DNA of 64,000 bases, taken from the NCBI RefSeq assembly GCF_047246645.1, contig NZ_JBFOKR010000021.1, forward strand, positions 12,842 through 76,841, given 5' to 3'. The DNA is from Ferdinandcohnia sp047246645. Its GTDB lineage: Bacteria; Bacillota; Bacilli; Bacillales; Bacillaceae_L. Both the position numbers and the translations under genes were made by a program. Below, one piece after another: positions 7,044 through 17,204 of this stretch. Under the pieces are notes generated by a model. It worked only from the letters and a program-made list of their open reading frames with translations. It was not told the origin of the DNA and made no database searches. The first letter of the stretch is position 1, and each line of letters opens with the position of its first letter.

Positions 7044-9554
7044 TTATTGACCGTGACAGTTCTTGTATTTCTTACCGCTACCACAGTAACAAGGGTCATT
7101 ACGACCAATGTCAACTGATTTTGTAACTGGGCGTTTCTTCGGCTTTTCGTCTCCGCCTTCTTTTGGAAGAACAGCTTGCCCTTTTGCCACTTCTTCACGT
7201 TGCAGGTTGCTGCGAATTTGTGCTTTCATTACAAATTTCGCTGCATCCTCTTCGATGGAAGCAATCATATTTTCAAACATCGCAAATCCTTCAAATTGGT
7301 ATTCGCGAAGTGGATCAGTTTGACCATATGCACGTAAATGGATTCCCTGACGCAATTGATCCATTGCATCAATGTGGTCAATCCATTTACTATCAACTGA
7401 ACGAAGAACAACAACACGTTCAAATTCACGCATTTGTTCTGGATCCATTTGAGCCTCTTTTTCATCATAGCGTTGCTTAACCTTTTCAAAGATGAACTCT
7501 GACATTTCTTCAGGCTCTTTACCTTTTAGGTCAGCTACTGAAATGTCACCTTCGTTTAGAAGATTTGCATTCACATAGTCAACGATACCTTTGTAGTTCC
7601 ACTCTTCTTCCACTTCATCCTTCGGTGTATGAGCGTTAACGGTACGATCAATTGTTGATTGAATCATACGCTCAACCACTTCACGAAGATTTTCAGAATC
7701 AAGAACTTCAAAACGCTGACTGTAAATAACTTCACGTTGTTGACGAAGAACATCGTCATATTGTAAAAGCTGCTTACGAGCGTCAAAGTTATTTCCTTCA
7801 ACACGTTTCTGAGCTGATTCAACAGCTCTAGAAACCATTTTACTTTGAATTGGTTGTGAATCATCCATTCCAAGGCGTTCCATCATCGATTTCATGTTAT
7901 CAGATCCGAAACGGCGCATTAGTTCATCTTCCATAGAAAGGTAGAACTGAGTTACCCCTGGGTCTCCTTGACGACCAGAACGTCCACGAAGCTGATTATC
8001 AATACGACGGCTCTCATGGCGCTCTGTACCGATAACAGCTAATCCGCCTAGTTCCTTCACACCTTCACCAAGCTTGATGTCTGTACCACGACCAGCCATG
8101 TTAGTTGCGATTGTAACTGCTCCACGCTGACCAGCATGTTCAATGATTTCAGCTTCACGAGCATGATTTTTCGCGTTCAAGACATTATGTTTAATACCTT
8201 TTTTCGATAAAAACTTCGAAATAATTTCAGAAGTCTCAATGGCAACCGTACCAACAAGGACAGGTTGTCCTTTTGCATTGCGTTCCGCAATATCCTCGGC
8301 AACAGCACGGAATTTACCTTCAATTGATTTATAAATTAAATCTGCTCGGTCATCACGGGCAATCGGACGATTCGTAGGAATAACTACAACATTCATATTG
8401 TAAATGTTACGGAATTCCTCTTCCTCTGTTTTCGCAGTACCTGTCATACCTGAAAGCTTTTCATACATACGGAAGTAGTTTTGGAACGTGATTGTCGCAA
8501 GCGTCATACTTTCGTTTTGAATTTCTACGCCTTCTTTTGCTTCAATTGCCTGGTGTAGACCTTCACTATAACGACGTCCCTTCATAAGACGACCAGTGAA
8601 TTGGTCAACAATTACGATTTGATCTTCCTCTACCACATAATCAATATCACAGTGCATACTTGCATTTGCTTTTAACGCTTGATTGATATGATGAATTAAC
8701 GCAACGTTTGAAATATCAAATAAGTTCTCAACACCGAATACTCGTTCAGCTTTGCTAATCCCTTCTTCAGTTAGTTGAACACCCTTTGTTTTTTCATCGT
8801 ACGTGTAATCTTCTTCTTTTTTAAGCGTTTGAACAAAGCCATTTGCTTGAACATAGAGTGACGTTGACTTTTGTGCTGAACCAGAAATGATTAGCGGAGT
8901 ACGCGCTTCATCGATTAAGATCGAGTCAACCTCGTCAATTACCGCAAAATAAAGCGGACGCTGAACCATTTGTTCCTTGTAAAGTACCATGTTATCACGC
9001 AGGTAGTCGAAACCAAACTCATTGTTTGTACCGTACGTAATATCAGCACGGTATGCTTCAATTTTTTCCTCACGTGACATAGAGTTTAAGTTCAAACCAA
9101 CACTTAAACCAAGGAACTCAAAAAGTTGTCCCATTTCATGCGCATCACGACTTGCTAAGTATTCGTTGACAGTAACAACGTGAACACCTTTTCCTGTTAA
9201 TGCATTCAAATAAACAGGCATAGTGGAAGTTAATGTTTTACCTTCCCCTGTTTTCATCTCTGAAATATTACCTTCATGTAGGGAGATACCACCCATTAAT
9301 TGAACCGGATATGGATGTAGGCCAAGAACACGTTTTGCACCTTCACGAACAACTGCGAAAGCTTCAACGAGTAGATCATCCAATGATTCACCTTTTTGGT
9401 AGCGTGCTTTAAACTCTTCAGTTTTTTCACGAAGTGCATCATCAGAAAGCTTCTCCATCTCAGGATGAAGTGCTTCAATTTTACCAGCAAGTGTTTCCAA
9501 TCGTTTTAATGTGCGTTTGTTAGGATCAAATACTTTGTTTAATATACCAAGCAT
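7044..9554 (-). CDS. secA: Preprotein translocase ATPase SecA
   Basis: The motor of the Sec pathway, which pushes unfolded preproteins through SecYEG. The protein has 836 residues, typical of Firmicute SecA1. Visible parts are Walker A MKTGEGKTLTS near residue 100, the Walker B region VIDEVDSILIDEARTPLI near 207, helicase motifs TNMAGRGTDIKLGEGV and QLRGRSGRQGDPG, and the C-terminal zinc ligands CYCGSGKKYKNCH. The start at 9554 is chosen because GAGGAG lies eight bases upstream; further in-frame codons upstream encode unrelated sequence. A weak sigma-A-like promoter (TTTACC, 17 bases, TAAAAT) is possible upstream. Confidence 0.97.
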   Translation of the reverse strand: MLGILNKVFDPNKRTLKRLETLAGKIEALHPEMEKLSDDALREKTEEFKARYQKGESLDDLLVEAFAVVREGAKRVLGLHPYPVQLMGGISLHEGNISEMKTGEGKTLTSTMPVYLNALTGKGVHVVTVNEYLASRDAHEMGQLFEFLGLSVGLNLNSMSREEKIEAYRADITYGTNNEFGFDYLRDNMVLYKEQMVQRPLYFAVIDEVDSILIDEARTPLIISGSAQKSTSLYVQANGFVQTLKKEEDYTYDEKTKGVQLTEEGISKAERVFGVENLFDISNVALIHHINQALKANASMHCDIDYVVEEDQIVIVDQFTGRLMKGRRYSEGLHQAIEAKEGVEIQNESMTLATITFQNYFRMYEKLSGMTGTAKTEEEEFRNIYNMNVVVIPTNRPIARDDRADLIYKSIEGKFRAVAEDIAERNAKGQPVLVGTVAIETSEIISKFLSKKGIKHNVLNAKNHAREAEIIEHAGQRGAVTIATNMAGRGTDIKLGEGVKELGGLAVIGTERHESRRIDNQLRGRSGRQGDPGVTQFYLSMEDELMRRFGSDNMKSMMERLGMDDSQPIQSKMVSRAVESAQKRVEGNNFDARKQLLQYDDVLRQQREVIYSQRFEVLDSENLREVVERMIQSTIDRTVNAHTPKDEVEEEWNYKGIVDYVNANLLNEGDISVADLKGKEPEEMSEFIFEKVKQRYDEKEAQMDPEQMREFERVVVLRSVDSKWIDHIDAMDQLRQGIHLRAYGQTDPLREYQFEGFAMFENMIASIEEDAAKFVMKAQIRSNLQREEVAKGQAVLPKEGGDEKPKKRPVTKSVDIGRNDPCYCGSGKKYKNCHGQ

Positions 9555-9705
9555 TACGTACGCTCCTCTATTGTAAATACAGATTTTAAAAAGTAATACT
9601 ACCATTTTACCACTAAATAGAATCAGGGTAAAATATTTAAGGGAATTGGATTGTGACAAGGGATGCATGGATTCGACAAGGGGAAAATGTTTAGGGCTGA
9701 AAAGG

Positions 9706-9745
9706 GAAAAAGGTACCATAGTGCATTGGCACTTAGATACCTTTT
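9706..9745 (-). terminator. Terminator of the DoxX gene
   Basis: Stem AAAAGGTA (9708-9715) / TACCTTTT (9738-9745), with an inner AGTGC/GCACT helix and T residues following on the minus strand. It lies 12 bases past the stop. Confidence 0.75.
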
Positions 9746-9757
9746 GTGAGTTTATAC

Positions 9758-10324
9758 TCAGACGTCTCTTGTTTGATTTTTTGTCTTGCTGCCTTTACGA
9801 TCCCAAGGAGTTCCTAAGAAAGGTAGTGCCCATCTGTCTAAGCCGTACCAGCCCGCAACTTTCCAAGCTAACACTAACCATGTTGCTAGGATTAGCAGTA
9901 GTGGATTTGTACTTAATGTTCCAGCAAAAAGGAAACTTACGTTCATCAATGATCCAAAGAAAGCTGCCACACCTGTTAGCAATCCAACAATCAAACCTAT
10001 GCCAACTAATACTTCTCCATAAGCTACCATGTATGAAAAAACTTTTGCATTTGGAAGAACAACATTTTCTAAAAAGGTTGCATACCAGCCAGTAACATCG
10101 TTACCTTCAGCAGACTTAGCTAATGCCCCCTGCACAAATCCTTGAATAGCGGCTCCAGCATTTTCACCTGTCCAAGCATCTTCTGTAATCTTATGCCATC
10201 CAGCCGTTAGCCATGTGTAGCCTAAATATACGCGAACTACTAACCAAATAAGTGCAGAACGACTGTCGTTAAAAAGAAAGTTTGAAACAGGATTCTCCTT
10301 AAATTGAACTGCATTGTTTTTCAT
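9758..10324 (-). CDS. DoxX/DoxD family membrane protein
   Basis: A 188-residue membrane protein with four predicted hydrophobic helices (for example VRVYLGYTWLTAGWHK, VAYGEVLVGIGLIVGLLTG and LLLILATWLVLAWKVAGW). The pattern of a first helix with GWHK and a long loop with W residues fits the DoxX/TQO small-subunit-like family, whose members in Bacillus are linked to thiol or oxidative stress; the exact function is unknown. The start at 10324 is preferred because GGAG lies eight bases upstream. It is probably monocistronic, with its own terminator. Confidence 0.78.
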   Translation of the reverse strand: MKNNAVQFKENPVSNFLFNDSRSALIWLVVRVYLGYTWLTAGWHKITEDAWTGENAGAAIQGFVQGALAKSAEGNDVTGWYATFLENVVLPNAKVFSYMVAYGEVLVGIGLIVGLLTGVAAFFGSLMNVSFLFAGTLSTNPLLLILATWLVLAWKVAGWYGLDRWALPFLGTPWDRKGSKTKNQTRDV

Positions 10325-10566
10325 ACTGCATTCTCCATTCGTTTTATATTTTATTTTTTCGGAAAGTATTTTCAAGATTGATTAGACTAAGGAAGGTGCC
10401 TCCCTTTCTAACATGGTGGTTGTTAGTGAATATGTAATATTTTCCTCTAAAGTTATTATCTACTATATGAAAGGAGATAACTATAAGGTGTTTCCCCTAT
10501 TTTCATAGTGGAAAGTCCTTATTTTGTGGTAGGGTTTCAGGATTGTTACTTTTAAAAAATGACAAT

Positions 10567-10598
10567 AAAAAACACAGCCTACATGGTAGACTGTGTTT
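10567..10598 (-). terminator. Terminator of hpf
   Basis: Stem AAACACAG ... CTGTGTTT with inner CTAC/GTAG (10570-10598), then a T-run on the minus strand (10572-10567). Confidence 0.85.
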
Positions 10599-10609
10599 GG
10601 TTATGAGAG

Positions 10610-11170
10610 TTAGTTGGGTTCAATGATACCATACTTGCCATCTTTTCGCTTGTACACCACATTTGTAGAGTTTGTCTCTGCATTTGTGAAGACGAAGAAG
10701 TTATGGCCCAGCATATTCATTTGAAGAATCGCTTCTTCACTGTCCATTGGTTTAAGGTTGAAGCGCTTTGTACGAACTAATTCGTAATCTTCATCCTCAA
10801 GGTCTTTAACGGCTGTAGCAGATGTAGTTCCTGCACCGTTTGCAAACAGTGTACGAGTAGAACCTTCAGTACGGAACTTACGGTTTACTTTTGTTTTATG
10901 CTTGCGAATTTGACGCTCTAGCTTGTCAGTGACAAGGTCAATCGCTGCATACATATCTGCATGAGACTCCTCTGCACGAAGTACTAGCTGAGGCATTGGA
11001 ATCGTAACCTCTATTTTAGAATCTTTTGCATTATTAACTTTTAAGTTGACATTCACATTTGCATCTGGAGTACCATCGAAATATCGTTCAAGCTTGCCTA
11101 GTTTCTTCTCAACATACTCCCGTAATGCTGGAGTTACCTCAATGTTTTCACCACGAACGTTGTAATTCAT
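10610..11170 (-). CDS. hpf: Ribosome hibernation-promoting factor, long form
   Basis: The 186-residue long HPF binds 30S subunits through the N-terminal S30AE domain (residues about 1-100, starting MNYNVRGENIEVTPALREYVEKK) and dimerises ribosomes into 100S particles through the C-terminal domain (from about residue 125, RTKRFNLKPMDSEEAILQM, ending GIIEPN). It corresponds to B. subtilis yvyD/hpf in length and position, next to secA. The start at 11170 follows AAGGAGG at nine bases. In B. subtilis the gene responds to sigma-H and sigma-B; a convincing match to those consensuses was not found here. Confidence 0.95.
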   Translation of the reverse strand: MNYNVRGENIEVTPALREYVEKKLGKLERYFDGTPDANVNVNLKVNNAKDSKIEVTIPMPQLVLRAEESHADMYAAIDLVTDKLERQIRKHKTKVNRKFRTEGSTRTLFANGAGTTSATAVKDLEDEDYELVRTKRFNLKPMDSEEAILQMNMLGHNFFVFTNAETNSTNVVYKRKDGKYGIIEPN

Positions 11171-11741
11171 ACATGAACTCCTCCTTTGAACTCGACTAGT
11201 TCTCACTAGTCATTGTATTGCCCTTTCACAGAGGACCCACTTAGGGTTACCAATGTGTGAAACATTATAACCTTTTAATCAAATGCGCCTTGGCGTATTT
11301 GCCGCCAGATTTTTCTTCGAGCTTGCTCGAAAAACTTCCTTTGAAAAATCGAGGCATCCGCCGGAGGCTTGATTTTATTCAGCCCGGGTATTGCAACCCA
11401 CTAAGTTGTAAACCCTTTTGCATTCATCCATACTCATTAAAGTAGGAGATATATGCTGAATAAAATTAAAGGCTATAGTTACTAATTCTACATTACCCTC
11501 CTTGTTTCCTGCTTAAACTTCTAGGAAATATGAAGAAATTGTGAATTTGTAAACGTTTTGTATAGGTGTTGAAATATATGCGTATCTAAGGTGAGTTATG
11601 AATGATTCGTGTGGTAATCTTGGGTGATTAAGTTATGAAGAATTCTTCAGTACTAGTATATCCAAGTTGGTGGAGATTATTGTGGGAATTGGTAAATGTT
11701 TGTTAGAAAGTTTTTTTGGATTGCCATGGAAATGTCATATT
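11171..11741. other. Intergenic region upstream of hpf with structured GC-rich element
   Basis: About 570 bases without a supported gene. Positions 11280-11380 are unusually structured: CGCCTTGGCG, the hairpin TTCGAG-CTTG-CTCGAA, and CCGCCGGAGGC are packed into about 100 bases. The near-complementary segments CTTAGGGTTACCAA (about 11230) and TTGCAACCCACTAAG (about 11391) flank it. A TATAAT (11269-11264, minus strand) may be the hpf -10. The element looks like a dispersed intergenic repeat. Nothing recognisable was seen in 11450-11741. Confidence 0.4.
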
Positions 11742-11781
11742 AAAAGAGAGAAGCACGGGGAATGTGGTCCCGTGTTTCTCT
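11742..11781 (-). terminator. Terminator of the FN3 surface-protein gene
   Basis: Thirteen-base stem AGAGAAGCACGGG (11747-11759) / CCCGTGTTTCTCT (11769-11781) with one G-U pair, then TTTT on the minus strand, 8 bases past the stop. Confidence 0.88.
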
Positions 11782-11788
11782 AAAATTC

Positions 11789-14700
11789 TTATTTTATTAC
11801 TTTTACATCAGTTTGCCCTTTTACAATGAAGTTCCCTATCTTCCCTACGAATTTCATTGTCGTTTGACCAGGAATCCAATAGAAATCTTGGCGTTCAAAT
11901 TTAAACTGACCTTGTTCAGCTTGCTTATAATAACCTTTGTTTGAAGTTTGTGCAGACACTCCATTTAGTGTTGCAGCATCAAGATCAAGGTTTTTTGTAC
12001 TATAACCCATAGGTAAGTCAACTTTAACAGTAAATACACCCTTGTTTCCGTTCATTACTTTTGGTAGCACTTCTATCGTTGCTGGGATATAAACTAATAC
12101 AGTCTTCTTGATTGTTGTAGTCCAGCCAGCATTGTCAGTTGCATCTACTTCTACTACATATTCACCTGGTTGATTGAATGAAACAACCTCACCATTTTGA
12201 ACAACTTGTCCATTAACAGTCATTTTTTCAGTTGCGATACCTGACAGGTTATCTGTAGCAACGTATGTTAATGGTAATTTAGTTCCTAAAGTGTACTCTT
12301 CAGCAACATCTAACTTAACAGTTGGAGCTGTTTTATCAAGTTTCACTTGAGCTGTTTGAATGTCTTCAATGTTTCCAGCGTTGTCAATACTGTAGAAGGA
12401 TACGTTTGAGATACCTTCTTTAGTGATAATAGTATTTAATCCTGAGACAGATCCTTTTCCATTAATTGAATAGATTGTATCTGCGATTCCACTTAGATTA
12501 TCAGTTGCTGTTAAATCTATAGTAAAGTCATCTTTTAACCATGTGTTAGTAACGTTTGATGTTGTTACTGGTTTTGTTTTGTCGATTTTGACTTGTAGTG
12601 TTTGAACTTCTTCTTGGTTTCCTGCATGATCCAAACTGTAGAATGATACTTCGTTAACTTGTTCATTATTAACGGTAAAGCTTGTTCCTTCTACATATTC
12701 TGATCCGTTTACTGAGTAGAAGGTTTTTTCTACTCCACTTAGGTTGTCAGTTGCTGTTAGTTCTACTTGAACATCTTTGTTGTTCCAAGTATTCACTACG
12801 TTTGAAGTAGTGCTTGGTGCTGTTTTATCAATCTTTACTTCTATTGTTTGTGCATTTTCAACGTTTCCTGCTTCGTCTACACTGTAGAAAGATACCTCGT
12901 TTTCTCCTTCAGCAACGACAGTAAAGCTTGTACCTTCTGCATAATCAGATCCATTTATTGAATAGAATGTTTTTGCACCCCCGCTTAAGTTATCTGTAGC
13001 TGTCAGTTCTACTTGGACATTTTTGTTGTTCCAAGAATCAACCACATTGGAAGTTGTTTCTGGTGTTGTTTTATCGATTTTCACTTCAATCGTTTGTGTA
13101 TCTTCAACATTTCCTGCTGCATCTACACTGTAGAAAGATACCTCATTTATCCCTTCAGTATCTACAGTAAAACTTGTACTCTCTAAGTATTCAGAACCAT
13201 TTATTGAATAGAATGTTTTTGCTACACCACTTAGGTTATCTGAAGCCTCTAGTTCCACTTGAACGCCTTTATTGTTCCATGAATCAACTACGTTCGAAGA
13301 TGTCTCTGGTGTTGTTTTATCGATTTTGACTTCCATTGTTTGCGGTTTTTCTGTGTTACCCACTTTATCTACAGAATAGAAAGATATCTCGTGAACTCCA
13401 GCTTCCTCAAGAGAGAAGGAGGTTCCTTCAATCCATTCTCCACCTAGAGAATAGTATGTTTTTGCAACCCCTACCTCGTTATCAGTAGCAGTTAGTTTAA
13501 CATTTACAGACTTGTTAACCCATTCGGTTGGTGCATTTGATGTTGTTACAGGCGCTTCTTCATCAATAATTAGTTTAGCCAGTACTACATCTGATGGTTC
13601 AGATTCACCAAAAGAATTACTAACTGACGTTACAACATATTCATGGTTTGCGTATGTAAGATTAGTTAATGTGTAAGAAAGATTATTTATTCTTTCAGCA
13701 ACTAAAACCTTTTCACCGTTTATAATTTCATAGATGTTGTAGCCATTTGCATACGCAACAAAATTCCAGCTGATTCTTGCACTTGTATCGCTTAATAACT
13801 TCAGATTTGCAGCCGGTGTCTCCATTAATGGATAGATAATAGTTTCTGTCACTGGATTTGAAGGCTGAGACTCACCGAAACGATTGCTATAAGACGTTAC
13901 TTCAAATGAATGGCTGTCTTCAGTTAGGTTGTAAACTTTATAGTTTCTGGCGCTGCCCTTGTTTATTAATTCCCTTTTTTCATTTGTAACTTTGTAAACC
14001 CTATATTCATCTGCCCATGTAACAGCTGGCCAAGATAGTGTTATGTTATTAAAATTATTTACATCTGCATCTACCTGAGGCGGTTGAACAACCGGCCAGT
14101 TTAGAGTAAGGTCTAACTTACTTCCATCTGGAGATTCTCCAAATCGAGTGCTATATGAGTGAACTAGATACTCATAATCACCTTCAGCCATATTCGTAAA
14201 GGTAGAAGATGTACCTTTAGTTGACCTTAACAATATCTTTTCCCCATCTTTAACTGAGTAAAGATTATAGCCAGTTGCATAATCTGTTTCATTCCATCTG
14301 ATTACAATATCATTTCCATTCGAAATAGTGTTTCTAAAATTTTCAGGTGATTGCATTATCGGGTGCACAAGTCTAAATGAGATTTTGTTCCCATCTGGTG
14401 ATTCACCAAATCGATCACTATATGAGTGCACTATAAATTCATAATCACCTTCAGGCATATTGGTGAAACTAATTGACGTACCTGTAGTATATTTTTGATA
14501 GACTTTCTCGCCCTCAATTATTTGATATACATTATATTTAGTTGCATAATCTGTTTCATTCCATTTAAGAATGATGTCATTTCCATTTGAAATCCTATCT
14601 GTGATATTCTCTGGTTTTTGCATGATAGGATGAACGACGGTAATTTCAATTGCGCTACTCTCCGGTGATTCACCAAAGCGGCTACTATTTGAATACACCT

Positions 14701-17131
14701 CGTATTTGTAAACACCCTCAGGTAAGTTTGTAAATGTAACCGATGTTCCTGTGACTGATTTTTCTAGTTCCTTTTCATCTCCAGTCACTCTATATATATT
14801 ATAATTTGTAGCATAGGTTACTGTTGACCAACTTAACTTGATATCATTGCCCTTTAAAATACTTGAAGATAAACTTTCTGGAGCCTGCATGATTGGATGC
14901 TCTACATCCATCGAAGTATAATTACCTATGCTTGATTCTCCAAAACGCTCACTCACAGAATGAACAACATAGGTGTGCTGACCTTCCGATACATTTGAGA
15001 AAGTATATGACTCAGATTTGGCGTTGTATCGGAATACTTTATCATCACCAATTAGCTCATATACATTATAGCTTGTTGCGTATTCTACCTCGTCCCAACT
15101 TAATTTAACATCATTTCCGTTTAGGATTGAAAAACTTAAATTAGTTGGCTTTTCCATTAATGGATGTACAACTGAAACCGTTACTTCAGCCCCATACTTT
15201 GATTCTCCATAGTAAGTAGAATTCGAGTGAATTACAAATGTATATTCACCTTCAGCTAAATTTGTAAAAGTATAAGACTTTGATGTTGTATTCCTTTTGA
15301 ATACTTTTTCACCATTAACAACTTCGTAAATATTATAGTTTGTTGCATAATCTACTGAAGACCAATTTAACGCAACATCATTTCCATTCTTAGTTGTGAA
15401 AGCTAGTTCCGCTGGTGCCTTCATTGTTTGGCCTTCTAGTGTAACTGTTACTTTTGTACCTTGTTCAGACTCGCCAAATCTTGAAGAGTAAGCGTAAATT
15501 TCATACGTGTAATCTCCCGCAGGCATATTTGAATAAGAAACGCTAGTCCCGGTAACAGTGCTTTTTAGTACCTTTTTGTCATCTGCGATTTGGTATACTT
15601 TATAATTTGTTGCATAATCTACTGCATCCCAATGCAAGCTAAATGATGTTTCACTTTTAATCGTTTCCGTTACATTACTTGGTGAACTCATCTTTGGGTA
15701 TACAATCGAGAATAAAAGTTCTTTTCCTTCAGCTGATTCTCCAAATCTAGTAGAATTTGAATGAATCATAAAAGTGTAACTTCCTTCAGCCATATTCGTA
15801 AAAGTAGTTGAAGTACTAGTTGCAGTCCTTTTTAATACTTTTGTGCCATCATTATTTACTTGATAGATTTTATAGTCTGTAGTATTAGATGTAGCTTCCC
15901 ATTCTAATACAAGATCATTTCCATTTTTTACGTTATATGAAATTGTACTTGGGGCTTCCATCTCTACTTGATCAACAACTACTGAAACCTTACTTCCATC
16001 TACAGATTCTCCAAAACGGTCACTGTATGAATGAATTTCAAAATCATATTCGCCCGCTTCCTGTTTTGAATATGTGACAGACGTCCTTGTTTCAGTACTC
16101 TTCAGGACTTTCTCACCATTGATAATCTGATAGATTTTATAATTTGTAGCATTGTTTACGCTATCCCAAGTTAACTTAATATCATTTACATTTACTAGCT
16201 GATATGTAAAATTACTTGGGGCAACCATTTTAATTTCATCTACAGTTATCTGGAGTTGTCCAGATTCATCCACTGATTCGCCGAAACGATCACTATAGGA
16301 TTGAATCTCGTATGTATATGTTCCAGGTGCTACATTACTTAGCTTATACGACGAATTCTTTGTTGTTTCAATAAGTTCCTTGCCATCCTCAGTAACCTTG
16401 TATAATTTATAATTTGTCACGTAGGAGACTGTATTCCATCTAAAAGTAATATCATTTCCATTCGATATTGAATACGTAAAATTAGCTGGTGTTTGCATGA
16501 CTGGATAAACAACTTCAGCTTGTACAGCATCCGATTGAGATGATTCACCATATAATGAGTTTTCTGCTGTTACAACATAGGTGTAGCTTCCTTCTGGAGT
16601 ATTGCTAATTGTATGGTTAGTGCCTGTAACAGAAGTTACTAGCTGCTGGTTTCCTTCTTTTGACACCTCGTAAACGTTATATTTCTCTGTATACTTTGAG
16701 GAACCCCAGGAAAGATAAATATCGTTTCCATTTCTAATCGATTGAGTTAGATTTGTAGGTGCCTGCATGTCCGGATAAGTAACTGTAAAGGTGATCGGAG
16801 CACTCGGGCCAGACTCCCCTTCAGAAGTTAAAGTCGAGATTGCAAACGTGTACGTTCCTTCTTCTAGGTTATTAAACAGATAGCTACTAGATGTAACCGT
16901 TCCTTTTTGTAAAAGCTGTCCATCTGTAATCTCATAGATTTGATAACCTGTTGCTCCATAAACAGCATTCCAAGAGAGTTTGATATCATCAGGTGTTATC
17001 TCTTGATGGGTAATTGTAGTTGGCGGTAGCATACTACCATTTGCTAGTGCATTACCAAATGGAAACAATAACTGTGTAACCATGAGAAGTAATGCAAAAA
17101 CTGTGATACTCTTTCTTAAATATTTTCTCAT
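11789..17131 (-). CDS. Giant secreted fibronectin-III / Ig-like repeat protein
   Basis: A 1780-residue exported protein. A signal peptide (MRKYLRKSITVFALLLMV..., about 31 residues) is followed by 13 tandem FN3-like repeats of about 89 residues (residues about 37-1195). Their shared pattern is NGNDI.L.W, YATNY.IY and S.RFGES. Five OmpL47-like Ig repeats of about 78 residues follow (SWNNK.VQVELTATDNLSG, FYSVD.AGN), then one more Ig-like repeat, then a unique C-terminal domain of about 110 residues. There is no LPXTG motif, SLH domain or transmembrane anchor, so it is probably secreted or held non-covalently. An adhesin or matrix role is inferred from the repeats and from the c-di-GMP-I riboswitch in its leader. 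Confidence 0.87.
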   Translation of the reverse strand: MRKYLRKSITVFALLLMVTQLLFPFGNALANGSMLPPTTITHQEITPDDIKLSWNAVYGATGYQIYEITDGQLLQKGTVTSSSYLFNNLEEGTYTFAISTLTSEGESGPSAPITFTVTYPDMQAPTNLTQSIRNGNDIYLSWGSSKYTEKYNVYEVSKEGNQQLVTSVTGTNHTISNTPEGSYTYVVTAENSLYGESSQSDAVQAEVVYPVMQTPANFTYSISNGNDITFRWNTVSYVTNYKLYKVTEDGKELIETTKNSSYKLSNVAPGTYTYEIQSYSDRFGESVDESGQLQITVDEIKMVAPSNFTYQLVNVNDIKLTWDSVNNATNYKIYQIINGEKVLKSTETRTSVTYSKQEAGEYDFEIHSYSDRFGESVDGSKVSVVVDQVEMEAPSTISYNVKNGNDLVLEWEATSNTTDYKIYQVNNDGTKVLKRTATSTSTTFTNMAEGSYTFMIHSNSTRFGESAEGKELLFSIVYPKMSSPSNVTETIKSETSFSLHWDAVDYATNYKVYQIADDKKVLKSTVTGTSVSYSNMPAGDYTYEIYAYSSRFGESEQGTKVTVTLEGQTMKAPAELAFTTKNGNDVALNWSSVDYATNYNIYEVVNGEKVFKRNTTSKSYTFTNLAEGEYTFVIHSNSTYYGESKYGAEVTVSVVHPLMEKPTNLSFSILNGNDVKLSWDEVEYATSYNVYELIGDDKVFRYNAKSESYTFSNVSEGQHTYVVHSVSERFGESSIGNYTSMDVEHPIMQAPESLSSSILKGNDIKLSWSTVTYATNYNIYRVTGDEKELEKSVTGTSVTFTNLPEGVYKYEVYSNSSRFGESPESSAIEITVVHPIMQKPENITDRISNGNDIILKWNETDYATKYNVYQIIEGEKVYQKYTTGTSISFTNMPEGDYEFIVHSYSDRFGESPDGNKISFRLVHPIMQSPENFRNTISNGNDIVIRWNETDYATGYNLYSVKDGEKILLRSTKGTSSTFTNMAEGDYEYLVHSYSTRFGESPDGSKLDLTLNWPVVQPPQVDADVNNFNNITLSWPAVTWADEYRVYKVTNEKRELINKGSARNYKVYNLTEDSHSFEVTSYSNRFGESQPSNPVTETIIYPLMETPAANLKLLSDTSARISWNFVAYANGYNIYEIINGEKVLVAERINNLSYTLTNLTYANHEYVVTSVSNSFGESEPSDVVLAKLIIDEEAPVTTSNAPTEWVNKSVNVKLTATDNEVGVAKTYYSLGGEWIEGTSFSLEEAGVHEISFYSVDKVGNTEKPQTMEVKIDKTTPETSSNVVDSWNNKGVQVELEASDNLSGVAKTFYSINGSEYLESTSFTVDTEGINEVSFYSVDAAGNVEDTQTIEVKIDKTTPETTSNVVDSWNNKNVQVELTATDNLSGGAKTFYSINGSDYAEGTSFTVVAEGENEVSFYSVDEAGNVENAQTIEVKIDKTAPSTTSNVVNTWNNKDVQVELTATDNLSGVEKTFYSVNGSEYVEGTSFTVNNEQVNEVSFYSLDHAGNQEEVQTLQVKIDKTKPVTTSNVTNTWLKDDFTIDLTATDNLSGIADTIYSINGKGSVSGLNTIITKEGISNVSFYSIDNAGNIEDIQTAQVKLDKTAPTVKLDVAEEYTLGTKLPLTYVATDNLSGIATEKMTVNGQVVQNGEVVSFNQPGEYVVEVDATDNAGWTTTIKKTVLVYIPATIEVLPKVMNGNKGVFTVKVDLPMGYSTKNLDLDAATLNGVSAQTSNKGYYKQAEQGQFKFERQDFYWIPGQTTMKFVGKIGNFIVKGQTDVKVIK

Positions 17132-17165
17132 TCTATAGTCCTACCTTCCCTAAAAAATCCAAAAG

Positions 17166-17188
17166 AAAAAGAACCTCAAACAAGGTTC
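17166..17188 (-). terminator. Riboswitch expression-platform terminator
   Basis: Stem GAACCT (17171-17176) / AGGTTC (17183-17188), followed on the minus strand by TTTTT. It lies between the c-di-GMP aptamer and the start of the 1780-residue protein. GAACCT recurs inside the aptamer (about 17243-17248) and could compete for the same 3' strand. Confidence 0.75.
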
Positions 17189-17204
17189 ATAGGTAATAAG
17201 ACTA

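Noticed and set aside
9646..10095. 149-codon plus-strand open frame
   Set aside because: Antisense to the DoxX gene and its terminator; the composition is that of a shadow frame.
11789..17131. The FN3 repeat protein as substrate of the nearby class D sortase
   Set aside because: Its C-terminus has no LPXTG-like motif, hydrophobic stretch or positive tail.
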